A stretch of DNA of 64,000 nucleotides, from NCBI GenBank assembly GCA_019359595.1, contig JAHHGZ010000003.1, positions 62,001-126,000 of the forward strand, read 5' to 3'. The stretch is from Cyanomargarita calcarea GSE-NOS-MK-12-04C. Lineage in GTDB: Bacteria; Cyanobacteriota; Cyanobacteriia; Cyanobacteriales; Nostocaceae. The notes below the pieces were generated by a model, which did no database searches, was not told the origin of the DNA, and saw nothing but the letters and a program-made list of their open reading frames with translations. Shown in pieces: positions 15,796-22,179 of this stretch (positions are counted from its first letter, which is position 1; every line of letters starts with the position of its first letter). The position numbers and the translations under genes were made by a program.

Positions 15796-17176
15796 AGAGA
15801 GAAAACTTGCTAATGATATCGTTATCGCCGTTTTCCATAGCTTTCGCTTTAATTCCCGCAATAACTTCGTTTAGTCGATTGTTTGGCACGTCTGGGTACA
15901 AGTTTTTGAGGAACTCAACTATATCGGTTGTGGAAGTTTTTCTTAATTCGAGTGCGATCGCCCCCCAAGTCCAATCGCTATTTTCATGCCGCTCACTTTG
16001 ATGTGTGTCTTTGATTTCTTGTGGTGTAGGTGTGGGTGCAATCGCAGTGGTCTTGGTGAATTTGTCGCGGTCGTATCCCGAATAGTTCGGCAATTCGGGC
16101 ATTGGCAACCATTCACCAACATTGGGAGAGTAAAAGCATCTTTCTCTAGGGGAAGTTTTACAAGCCAGCCGCAACACCTCAGTTTTAATTTTGCCAAGCG
16201 TCCCGTACTTACCCCAACTATTCACGGCGTTGTCAATGTTCTTACGATGACAAACTGCAAACGTGGGGAATTGTCCTCTTGCGTTAGAATCAATTCCCAG
16301 ATTTGCAAGGTTAGTCACTTGAGCCATCATCCAGAGGTTGCGCTTGTCAGCGTTGCCCGTGGTCACTAGTTTGCTGATTTTCTCAGCCAAATAGTTGTCT
16401 TTTGTTCGGCTGAATGCGTCACCCACTAAAGTGCTTTCTGTGATTACCAGAAGCCAGGTGTCACTTTGAATTGAAAGGAATTGCTCAAAAGCTTTTTTGA
16501 AATTATCAACAACTTCAGCGTCGCTCATGCTCCCAGATTTAAAAGCCTGGTATACGTCCGCAACGCCTTCATAATAGGTTTTTTCGTGGTCGGTTCCTTT
16601 GGGGTCAACGACATAAACCCGCACCCCTCCAGTTTTCTTGATATCGCGCAACGTGTTTGACACCCACATATCCTTACCATCGCCCGATCGCCCTAATATC
16701 AAACAACTTGCCCGTGAATAGAGACTGAGTTGTTCAATCGGATTAACTTGCTTAAAGTCACTCTCAAGTACCATCTGATAAGCAGCTTCTTTTACGTCCT
16801 TGGACACATTAACAAGTTTTTCTCCTGCCTCTACAACTGTTCTCATCTCTAAGGTGTAGTTATCTTCCCCGATGATTTGTTTATAGCTTTTCATTTGGTC
16901 AGCATTCATATAGGCGACTGGGGAAACTTCGCCAGTTAGAACCTTCATGCGATCGCTCCCCCGTTGCCTAGAACCCAGGATTGAAGTACCAACCGTGCCA
17001 GCTAGCAGAAATGCGCCTGCGATCGGGTTAATCAATACTGCAGCGACAATGCCACCAAGTACCCCACCAAGTAAAATCAGTTCGGAATTGCTTTGCTCCA
17101 TGCCTTCGAGTACTTCGTAGACTAGCTGGTTTTTTTCTTCGTTTTCTGCCTGTGGTTCGTTGTTTTCGTTAATCAT
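15794..17176 (-). CDS. VirD4/TraD/FtsK-like membrane-anchored ATPase, 460 aa
   Basis: Two N-terminal transmembrane helices (ILLGGVLGGIVAAVLINPIA and the following FLLAGTVGTSI) precede a RecA-like ATPase: Walker A LGRSGDGKD near residue 160 (Asp after the usual Lys-Thr/Ser position), the coupling-protein signature YVVDPKG, Walker B LLVITEST, and a later TGNADKRNLWMMAQ. Such proteins pump DNA or couple relaxosomes to secretion channels. It is flanked by membrane-protein genes (17253, 17973). No relaxase was seen, so conjugation, virion export and DNA packaging all remain possible. Confidence 0.7.
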   Translation of the reverse strand: MINENNEPQAENEEKNQLVYEVLEGMEQSNSELILLGGVLGGIVAAVLINPIAGAFLLAGTVGTSILGSRQRGSDRMKVLTGEVSPVAYMNADQMKSYKQIIGEDNYTLEMRTVVEAGEKLVNVSKDVKEAAYQMVLESDFKQVNPIEQLSLYSRASCLILGRSGDGKDMWVSNTLRDIKKTGGVRVYVVDPKGTDHEKTYYEGVADVYQAFKSGSMSDAEVVDNFKKAFEQFLSIQSDTWLLVITESTLVGDAFSRTKDNYLAEKISKLVTTGNADKRNLWMMAQVTNLANLGIDSNARGQFPTFAVCHRKNIDNAVNSWGKYGTLGKIKTEVLRLACKTSPRERCFYSPNVGEWLPMPELPNYSGYDRDKFTKTTAIAPTPTPQEIKDTHQSERHENSDWTWGAIALELRKTSTTDIVEFLKNLYPDVPNNRLNEVIAGIKAKAMENGDNDIISKFSL

Positions 17177-17200
17177 AAAAAAATAATGTGTTGTTGCAAT

Positions 17201-17247
17201 TGGTAGTGGTGGAGTTGAACCACCGAAAAGCCTCGAACTTCCTACCA
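17201..17247 (-). ncRNA. tRNA-like minihelix, 47 nt (element A)
   Basis: Minus strand: acceptor-like TGGTAGG (17247-17241), 16 nt with GTTCGAGG, a perfect T-arm-like hairpin GGTGG-TTCAACT-CCACC (17224-17208), then ACTACCA. Six of seven acceptor positions pair, extendable outward. The inner segment can form AAG/CTT around a 7-nt loop TTCGAGG. It lies 5 bp after the stop at 17253 and 24 bp before the ATPase start. Confidence 0.58.
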
Positions 17248-17252
17248 GTTAA

Positions 17253-17909
17253 TTACGGATTTGATTCGCCGGATCTAACAGACTTGGCGGCTTTGAACAT
17301 TTCCCAAAGTGCGAGGAATATTTCTAAAGCCCATTCGACACCTTTTACTGTCAGAAAGAACTTTGCAATGTTTCCGTAGTCGAGTTGGTCGAATTTGCCC
17401 GCGTAGATAATTCCGAAAATATCGGCCCAGTTACCAGACTTGACAAAGGGGTAGTACATATAACAGACGATGGAGTCGATAACGTATGCTATATTTTTGA
17501 CTGTTTCTAGATGTGCATAAGCCCATATAAGCCCTTGCGACGCGACTTTTTTAAGGCCCTTTACTACTTTTGAGTCTCCGTTACGAGGTTGGTAGTTGCT
17601 TGAGTTGTTAACCCCATTTAGTAATTTTTGAATTAGTTGTCTATCCGTTTTAATGATGCGGGGAAATAGTTCAAAGGACTGAACCACTGAATAAGTTATT
17701 ACCCCTAGCAGCCAGTAAATCCCCACGTTCAACCATCGAGCGACTCCCGAAAATAGATTCTCAGCTGGTGCAAAAAGTGAGCCAGCCCAATTTTGCATTA
17801 ATGCGGTATAAGGAGCGACGTTGTTTACCACCAATAGAAACAACAATGTTCCGACCCCTGCAATCATAAGGAAAATTACTGGTCGTGTAGGTTTAAAGCT
17901 TAGTTTCAC
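17253..17909 (-). CDS. Multi-pass membrane protein, 218 aa
   Basis: At least three to four hydrophobic helices are visible (VIFLMIAGVGTLLFLLVVNN; VGIYWLLGVITYSVVQSF; the C-terminal VEWALEIFLALWEMFKAA), with a basic loop in the middle. No family recognised. It stands between a secreted or anchored protein gene and the VirD4-like ATPase and probably works with them at the membrane. Confidence 0.6.
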   Translation of the reverse strand: MKLSFKPTRPVIFLMIAGVGTLLFLLVVNNVAPYTALMQNWAGSLFAPAENLFSGVARWLNVGIYWLLGVITYSVVQSFELFPRIIKTDRQLIQKLLNGVNNSSNYQPRNGDSKVVKGLKKVASQGLIWAYAHLETVKNIAYVIDSIVCYMYYPFVKSGNWADIFGIIYAGKFDQLDYGNIAKFFLTVKGVEWALEIFLALWEMFKAAKSVRSGESNP

Positions 17910-17948
17910 TTGAGATATCCTTGTTTGTAAGTTAAGTTTTTTTTGATG

Positions 17949-17968
17949 GGCGTACCAGTTGGTACGCC
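17949..17968. promoter_or_regulatory. Intercistronic hairpin GGCGTACC/GGTACGCC
   Basis: An 8-bp perfect stem with a 4-nt loop separates two membrane-protein genes. T-rich sequence follows on the plus side only, so for the minus-strand operon it is more likely a stabiliser or processing site than a terminator. Confidence 0.5.
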
Positions 17969-17972
17969 TGTT

Positions 17973-18440
17973 TTATTTGGCAACGGGTTGTGAGTAAACA
18001 CCACCCCGATATCGCTTGATACGAACCGCGATAGTCGCTCTGCTTCCTGTAAAAGCGATCGTTTTGGCATCCGGTTTGCCATCATCACCCAAAAGTGCTG
18101 TGTTCCCGTAGGCATCGCAAATGACAGAATTTTTCGGCAGTCCCACGCCAGTGTGCCTGTCAACCACCTCTGTATTTTTGTCGATACTTGGAAACGTAAA
18201 GCCAGACTCGCTGGAACCTCTAGCAAGTAGTTCGCAACTGGAATAACGGGCGATCGCAATTTTGTCTTGCGCTAGTCGAATGGTTTCAGAGTTTTCTACA
18301 TCGCTCAGTACCTCCCGCTGACGGCTGTACTGCTCCCTGGCCTTGTTCATACCAGAGAATTGATTTCCCCCCATTGTCATGCTGCCGATTGTCCCCAACA
18401 AGGAAATTCCCACCATAATTGTTTTTTGGTCAAATTGCAT
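17973..18440 (-). CDS. Membrane-anchored or secreted hypothetical protein, 155 aa
   Basis: The N-terminus KTIMVGISLLGTIGSMTMGG is hydrophobic and could be an uncleaved signal anchor. A helical segment (EQYSRQREVLSDVENSETIR) and a beta-rich C-terminal domain with two Cys (SSCELL, SVICDAYG) follow. It starts one base after the stop of the 199-residue gene. Possible component of the same membrane apparatus as the ATPase; no family recognised. Confidence 0.55.
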   Translation of the reverse strand: MQFDQKTIMVGISLLGTIGSMTMGGNQFSGMNKAREQYSRQREVLSDVENSETIRLAQDKIAIARYSSCELLARGSSESGFTFPSIDKNTEVVDRHTGVGLPKNSVICDAYGNTALLGDDGKPDAKTIAFTGSRATIAVRIKRYRGGVYSQPVAK

Positions 18441-19040
18441 CTACTTTTCCTCCAGTAAGAAATCCCAAGGATTTTTATTTGTTTCAGTTTTTGGCTCAAT
18501 TAACCAAGCCCAAGGCTCATCAGTCAGCTTGTCGTTAGCATCTGCCATCAACGAGTCAAAGCTCTTTTCTTCCGGCTTAACTATCCGGCTGTCGATGATT
18601 TTGTCAGCATTCATTTTGATAGCTTTGCTTTTGAGAATTGCTTCGATACTCGCATTGATGAAGTCGTCAGCCTGTGTTATTTCCGCACCTTTGATTGTTT
18701 CAATAAACGCTTCATCTCTGAGACTGAGAAGTGCTTCGGCATCAGCCACTCCCCTCAAGATTGCAGCGTCAATCATCTGCTTTTGTTTCTCGATGCTTAA
18801 ACTTTGAGCTTCGATTTTTTGAGGTGACTTGTCAATTTCACCTTTCTTTCTTTTAGCGATCGCACCTTTTGGTTTAGGTAAAGATTTTTGTGTCTCGCCT
18901 TTCAGAAGCGACCTAATTTGATTAACGTCGCTATCGTCAAATTGTTGCTTTTCAGAAAACAAGCTACTGATTGCGTTTTGAATCGCTTGTTCAGAATATT
19001 CGTCACCTAAAATTTCTACCAAGTCGTTAAAGTTCAACAT
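18441..19040 (-). CDS. Hypothetical charged protein, 199 aa
   Basis: Highly charged and predicted helical, with an acidic N-terminus (MLNFNDLVEILGDEYSEQAI), a Lys-rich middle (AIAKRKKGEIDKSPQKIEA) and a Trp-rich C-terminus (TDEPWAWLIEPK, NPWDFLLEEK). No family recognised. It is 3 bp from the upstream HTH gene and abuts the membrane protein gene, so it is part of that operon. Confidence 0.5.
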   Translation of the reverse strand: MLNFNDLVEILGDEYSEQAIQNAISSLFSEKQQFDDSDVNQIRSLLKGETQKSLPKPKGAIAKRKKGEIDKSPQKIEAQSLSIEKQKQMIDAAILRGVADAEALLSLRDEAFIETIKGAEITQADDFINASIEAILKSKAIKMNADKIIDSRIVKPEEKSFDSLMADANDKLTDEPWAWLIEPKTETNKNPWDFLLEEK

Positions 19041-19043
19041 AAT

Positions 19044-19442
19044 CTAACCCTCGCTTTGTTTGTAATTGTTAGCCCAAGTTTCGTAAGCTTCTCGGCTTAA
19101 CACGTCTGTACTAAAAGTCTTGAATTCTTCGAGTATCAACTCTAACGGTTTATTTTGACTCATTCGCCTATAAGCGATCGCACTCAAAACCAAGCGCCTG
19201 TAGCCATCAAGTAAAGGTGGCTTTTTGGGAAGAGTTATAGACCCATTGCTGTAATAGTAATAGCGGAGTCGCGCTATTTTATTTACTATTCCTCCCTCCC
19301 ATCGCCCAAGCGTGCGCCTGTTTATTCCTAACAGATTGGCGAACGTGGTTTTGTCCATCAAATTTTTTGTACAAAATGTCGCAATTGCATCCTGTTTCCT
19401 ACATGAATCCGCGACATCCGTCGCTAGTAAAAATGTACTCAT
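19044..19442 (-). CDS. HTH protein next to iteron-like repeats, 132 aa
   Basis: A MerR/XRE-like helix-turn-helix is visible: MDKTTFANLLGINRRTLGRW. A basic YYYY stretch and a helical C-terminal half (RRLVLSAIAYRRMSQNKPLE) follow. ATG 19358 (MDKTT) is an alternative start, which would leave two more TGTCGCA repeats upstream of the gene. The eight repeats and the 17-bp inverted repeat in front suggest self-regulation or replication/partition binding. Confidence 0.5.
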   Translation of the reverse strand: MSTFLLATDVADSCRKQDAIATFCTKNLMDKTTFANLLGINRRTLGRWEGGIVNKIARLRYYYYSNGSITLPKKPPLLDGYRRLVLSAIAYRRMSQNKPLELILEEFKTFSTDVLSREAYETWANNYKQSEG

Positions 19443-19674
19443 ACGTAGAACTTTTTCAGAATAAATGTGAGTGTTTGAGAAAAAATATAAATGTAGGACA
19501 ACGACGTAGAGCGTGTTCTACATTTATATTTTTTGATGCGCTCATTTTTTGAGAACTGCGACAATCTAAATGTCGCAGTTGCAAAGTTCATGTAACGAAT
19601 GTCGCAGTCAACGAAAGAATAAGGGTTTCAGCGGTGAGTCGCAGTTGGTAAAAACCGTGTCGCAACGTGTCGCA
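19377..19674. repeat. TGTCGCA iteron-like repeats and a 17-bp inverted repeat
   Basis: TGTCGCA or its complement (the outer ones in shortened form) occurs at 19377, 19411, 19557, 19571, 19600, 19636 (AGTCGCA), 19658 and 19668, mostly followed by GTT or preceded by AAC. Between them a perfect 17-bp inverted repeat lies at 19480-19496 and 19518-19534. The array is in the only sizeable non-coding gap of the operon, bordered by AT-rich DNA. It fits an iteron-controlled origin, partition site or operator cluster for the HTH gene. Confidence 0.55.
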
Positions 19675-19724
19675 GTTTCTAAATTTTAATAGCTAAAAAC
19701 CTCAATCTTTTGATTTTAAATTGA

Positions 19725-19943
19725 CTACTGTTGTTTCATTAAACCGTTAATACTGTTAAGCTTTTGTCCAACAACTGCCAAAGTTTCTATTATCAAAACA
19801 TCGCTATCATGGTTAGCGTTTTCTATCGTGGCTATGTAGTTGAGCAGGGCGATTGCATCATTAGTGGTCTCGTTTAATTTTTCGTAAATCGTTGCGTAGT
19901 CCCATGCAGGGTCGAAGTTCGGCAGTTCGTTTTGTTGTGGCAT
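19725..19943 (-). CDS. Small hypothetical protein, 72 aa
   Basis: ATG 19943 has GGAG eight bases upstream. The product (MPQQNELPNFDPAWDYATIY ...) is acidic and helical (ETTNDAIALLNYIATIENAN) and ends INGLMKQQ. A longer frame to 20222 exists but overlaps four better-supported small genes. Last gene before the iteron region; function unknown. Confidence 0.55.
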   Translation of the reverse strand: MPQQNELPNFDPAWDYATIYEKLNETTNDAIALLNYIATIENANHDSDVLIIETLAVVGQKLNSINGLMKQQ

Positions 19944-19944
19944 T

Positions 19945-20109
19945 TTATATTCTCCAGTAATCAAGGTGCAAATGATGTGCAATATCAATAGGGAGTTTGA
20001 GGTTACCATCTTCAGTTTCAACAATAACCATTCGCTCTGTGTTCCGCAATCGCCACTTTTTAACAGATGCAATTGCGATGTTTGATTTAAGTTTCGGATA
20101 AATGCACAT
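19945..20109 (-). CDS. Small hypothetical protein, 54 aa
   Basis: ATG 20109 encodes MCIYPKLKSNIAIASVKKWR followed by LRNTERMVIVETEDGNLK and ends LHLDYWRI. It looks like a small beta-rich domain. It overlaps the 21-residue gene and ends 1 bp before the next start, consistent with translational coupling. No family recognised. Confidence 0.5.
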   Translation of the reverse strand: MCIYPKLKSNIAIASVKKWRLRNTERMVIVETEDGNLKLPIDIAHHLHLDYWRI

Positions 20110-20152
20110 AAATCAAAACTAATATTAAAGCAAGAATTGCAAACATTCCCAT
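20087..20152 (-). CDS. Single-pass membrane microprotein, 21 aa
   Basis: ATG 20152 is preceded by AAAGGAGGT, the strongest Shine-Dalgarno sequence in the window, five bases upstream. The product MGMFAILALILVLIYVHLSE is one hydrophobic helix. It resembles phage or toxin-type membrane microproteins (type I toxins, small holin-like peptides), but function cannot be told from sequence. Confidence 0.5.
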   Translation of the reverse strand: MGMFAILALILVLIYVHLSET

Positions 20153-20166
20153 AACCGTTACCTCCT

Positions 20167-20295
20167 TTATCCACCACTTCCTGAACCGTCAACGCAATCA
20201 TTGGTAGTCGAATTTTCTCCAACTTTGCACCACCGATAAGCGTTAGCCGGATGTGCGTAAATCAAAAACAATACCAAAAGTGCGATTACTCTCAT
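20167..20295 (-). CDS. Secreted microprotein with signal peptide, 42 aa
   Basis: ATG 20295 has TTTAGGAGTTAGGC upstream. MRVIALLVLFLIYAHPANA is a textbook signal peptide with an AxA cleavage site, and the mature part is only 23 residues with two Cys (WCK and NDCVDG) that could form a disulfide. Neighbouring genes overlap or nearly touch. Function unknown. Confidence 0.55.
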   Translation of the reverse strand: MRVIALLVLFLIYAHPANAYRWCKVGENSTTNDCVDGSGSGG

Positions 20296-20297
20296 GC

Positions 20298-20441
20298 CTA
20301 ACTCCTAAAAACAAACAATAATGTTGTGTATCTTGCGTATCGAGCGTAAGCCCTGTTTCTTACTTCGTCGCTGTCGTTTGGGTTAATTCCTAAAGCAACG
20401 TTGTACTCGTGGGTCGCTAATTGTTTAATTAGCTTTTTCAT
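20298..20441 (-). CDS. Small hypothetical protein, 47 aa
   Basis: ATG 20441 overlaps the stop of the previous gene in an ATGA junction. The product MKKLIKQLATHEYNVALGIN ... SDEVRNRAYARYARYTTLL is basic and helical. No family recognised; supported by coupling and codon use. Confidence 0.45.
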   Translation of the reverse strand: MKKLIKQLATHEYNVALGINPNDSDEVRNRAYARYARYTTLLFVFRS

Positions 20442-20635
20442 AATTTAATCCCCGTAACTGAGTCGGCTTCTAATTGATAGTTGTTGTTATCGATAAACCA
20501 TTTGTCGTCCGACGGTCTGCACGGCTCAGAAGGAACCGCAATTCCACTAACTAAATCAAGAACAATTTGTTTACTCTCTTGTTCTGAAAGACTTGCCCAA
20601 TACTGCTCATCTTTGCAATCAACTTTGTACGACAT
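20438..20635 (-). CDS. Small hypothetical protein, 65 aa
   Basis: The product (MSYKVDCKDEQYWASLSEQE ... SDDKWFIDNNNYQLEAD) is acidic and Trp-containing. It follows the tRNA-like minihelix at 20670 and a second small stem (ACCCGG/CCGGGGT) next to its start. First gene of the microprotein run. No family recognised. Confidence 0.5.
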   Translation of the reverse strand: MSYKVDCKDEQYWASLSEQESKQIVLDLVSGIAVPSEPCRPSDDKWFIDNNNYQLEADSVTGIKL

Positions 20636-20669
20636 CTTTTTTTACCCCGGAATATTGATACCGGGTAGG

Positions 20670-20714
20670 CGATCGCCCAAGCATCGAACTTGGTTGATGT
20701 CCAATCAGCGATCG
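20670..20714 (-). ncRNA. tRNA-like minihelix, 45 nt (element D)
   Basis: Minus strand: CGATCGC (20714-20708), 14 nt TGATTGGACATCAA, T-arm-like CCAAG-TTCGATG-CTTGG (20693-20677), then GCGATCG. All seven acceptor and all five T-stem pairs form, and the loop is a canonical TTCRANN. The acceptor strands are HIP1 octamers, which are common here and self-complementary, so that part of the fit is weaker evidence. Confidence 0.52.
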
Positions 20715-20729
20715 CGTAGCAGACTAGAA

Positions 20730-20878
20730 TTAAAAACCGTTTTCTTTTTGCTTCTCGTTAATCGCCTTAGCTATTTCTCTCTGAGAAGCACCGCTGTCTT
20801 GCTTTTCTCTGATTTCGTTAGATTGACTGTCTGTCAAACCGTAACGCTGTCTTTTGCCTTATCGTAATTACGAGCCAT
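20730..20878 (-). pseudogene. Small basic HTH-like protein with a one-base frameshift
   Basis: ATG 20878 encodes MARNYDKAK and then runs out of frame. In the shifted frame the text continues RQRYGLTDSQSNEIREKQD and SGASQREIAKAINEKQKEN to TAA at 20730. One extra A in the AAAA run at about 20853 would restore a ~49-residue protein resembling a recombinase/sigma-type HTH. Either a real mutation, a slippage site or an assembly error. Confidence 0.5.
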
Positions 20879-21062
20879 GTTTACCTTGTGTTTTTGGATT
20901 ACTGTATCGAAAAAGCGATGTCTCCGACGACTTGTCGGTTCGCTCAGAATTGAACTGAGCCAAGTTGACCACAAAATCGCGTAAAGCAGTAAAGGGCATC
21001 ACAAAGAGCGAACCTTTTTTCAGCGACTGCGATCGCTGCTTGGTTTTCGTTAGTTCTGCCAA
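20868..21062 (-). CDS. Small basic protein, 64 aa
   Basis: The product begins MAELTKTKQRSQSLKKGSLF and overlaps the next gene by 11 bp. Its second half (VVNLAQFNSERTDKSSETSL) is encoded by a T-arm-like hairpin (GCTCAG-TTCAATT-CTGAGC) and a small dispersed repeat at 20915-20943, so the original C-terminus may have been altered by repeat insertion. First gene after the promoter at 21,128. Confidence 0.4.
   Translation of the reverse strand: MAELTKTKQRSQSLKKGSLFVMPFTALRDFVVNLAQFNSERTDKSSETSLFRYSNPKTQGKHGS
20915..20943. repeat. Small dispersed repeat inside a gene
   Basis: A 29-bp unit beginning GCGATG and ending CTTGTCGGTTCGC contains the stem CCGAC-GACTT-GTCGG. The unit at 59870-59900 shares the CGACnTGTCGGTTCGC half, so both belong to one family. 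Confidence 0.5.
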
Positions 21063-21127
21063 GAAACTAATTATTTAGATAATTGCAGGTTCTGCGATGT
21101 TGAATGTGTTTCTCATTCATGTACACA

Positions 21128-21156
21128 AGTTTACCCCCTATCAGAGGGTAAGTCAA
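21128..21156 (-). promoter_or_regulatory. Promoter with palindromic operator in the spacer
   Basis: Minus strand: TTGACT (21156-21151), 17-bp spacer, TAAACT (21133-21128). The spacer is TTACCC-CCTATCAGA-GGGTAA, a clear inverted repeat, and lies upstream of the divergently oriented XRE gene at 21257, its probable binding protein. Confidence 0.5.
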
Positions 21157-21256
21157 TATCTATCTGCCTATGGTTTTTATTGAAAGTTGCGGCAATATTC
21201 TATGGTTTAGTCGCCATAGAGTGAAATATGCTAGTTTTACTGGCGCTGCGGGAATA

Positions 21257-21457
21257 ATGACTATATATATAAGGATTAAAGAAATGAGGGCATTATCAGG
21301 CATTACTCAGCAGGCGCTCGCCGATCGGTGCGGGATGAAGATAAACGCGATCCAGAAATACGAATACCAGCAAAATAAGAGCATCCCGTTTGATACGTTG
21401 GAAAAGTTATGCGTAGCCCTGGAATGCAGTCCAGGTGATTTACTGGAAATAAAATAA
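21257..21457 (+). CDS. XRE-family HTH regulator, 66 aa
   Basis: Start ATG 21257 (MTIYIRIKEMRALSGITQQA) gives a minimal Cro/C1-type domain: LADRCGMKINAIQKYEYQQN is the helix-turn-helix, followed by LEKLCVALECSPGDLLEIK. It faces away from the long minus-strand operon and probably binds the palindrome at 21,131-21,151. An in-frame ORF from 21170 is longer but unlike the family. Confidence 0.78.
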   Translation: MTIYIRIKEMRALSGITQQALADRCGMKINAIQKYEYQQNKSIPFDTLEKLCVALECSPGDLLEIK

Positions 21458-21501
21458 ATAGGGCATACACCATTCAAATCAGTAGTGTACGCCCTATATT
21501 G

Positions 21502-21535
21502 AAAAGACGGATAAATTGAATTCTATCCGTCTTTT
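21502..21535. terminator. Bidirectional terminator, GACGGATA family
   Basis: AAAAGACGGATA (21502-21513) pairs with TATCCGTCTTTT (21524-21535), followed by T-rich sequence. It separates the XRE gene from the converging pseudogene at 21559. Confidence 0.8.
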
Positions 21536-21558
21536 TTTATTTATTTGTGGTTGTGGTG

Positions 21559-22080
21559 CTAGCGTAGCAATGCTTGATGTTCTTGGCGGCATTCAACCAC
21601 TAGTTGTACGTACTCGGAGTTAGTTAATCCGCCAAATAGAGTTGCTCGGTATGCTTGTACTGCTTCTCTTTTGATTTTGGCTTTGGCACCCGGCTCTATT
21701 TCAACTATTTGAATTGATTGGAAGGCGATCGCGCATTTGGTTTCAAGACTTTCTGCCATCAGGGCGGCGACTATAGCGTCGGCTTTGATGTTGTCAAAAG
21801 CCAACTGCCTACGCCAAAAAGCTTCTGCTATTTCGCGGGGAACAGCAACAATAAAGCCAGCCGATGCTGTTTCAGCAGCTACTTGACGTAATGTGAAACC
21901 TGCCTCCAGTAACAATTTACCGCGCTTTGTTCGTAAAAAAGACGTAATGTCAGATTGCTTTTTCCCAACAACTTCCGCCGTTTGAGTTTGGCTGAAACAG
22001 TAGTTACCATCCGGTAATCTAAATGCCTCAACTGTGATATCAGCTATTTAAATTGTGGAGCGAATTGCTTTAAGATTCAT
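21559..22080 (-). pseudogene. Phage regulatory protein with premature TAA at codon 11
   Basis: ATG 22080 reads MNLKAIRSTI and stops at TAA (22050-22048). The same frame continues without break as IADITVEAFRLPDGNYCFSQ, QTAEVVGKKQSDITSFLRTK and GKLLLEAGFTLRQVAAETAS to a stop at 21559. The continuous 173-codon frame resembles cyanobacterial phage regulators with an IADxTVEAFRLPDG start. It may be a nonsense mutant or be translated from an internal TTG/ATT. One base differs from an intact gene. Confidence 0.6.
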
Positions 22081-22115
22081 GAGTGCATTCCTGTTCACTA
22101 GGTTTGTACAAAATA

Positions 22116-22144
22116 ATGGGCAGATGCTATCAACATTTGCCCAT
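22116..22144 (-). terminator. Terminator of the methyltransferase gene
   Basis: Minus strand: ATGGGCA-A-ATG, loop TTGATAG, CAT-C-TGCCCAT, followed by TATTTTG. It lies 36 bp after the methyltransferase stop. It is not of the GACGGATA family. Confidence 0.55.
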
Positions 22145-22179
22145 TTCAATTGTTGTATACGGATTTGCACAGAATTAAA

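Noticed and set aside
14344-20714. Complete tRNA genes at the four T-arm-like sites
   Set aside because: Only acceptor-like and T-arm-like parts fit; 14-16 nt separate them where about 42 nt (D, anticodon and variable parts) are needed.
20926-20945. T-arm-like hairpin GCTCAG-TTCAATT-CTGAGC
   Set aside because: It has a canonical loop but lies inside a coding frame next to a dispersed repeat and lacks the acceptor strands at the right distance.
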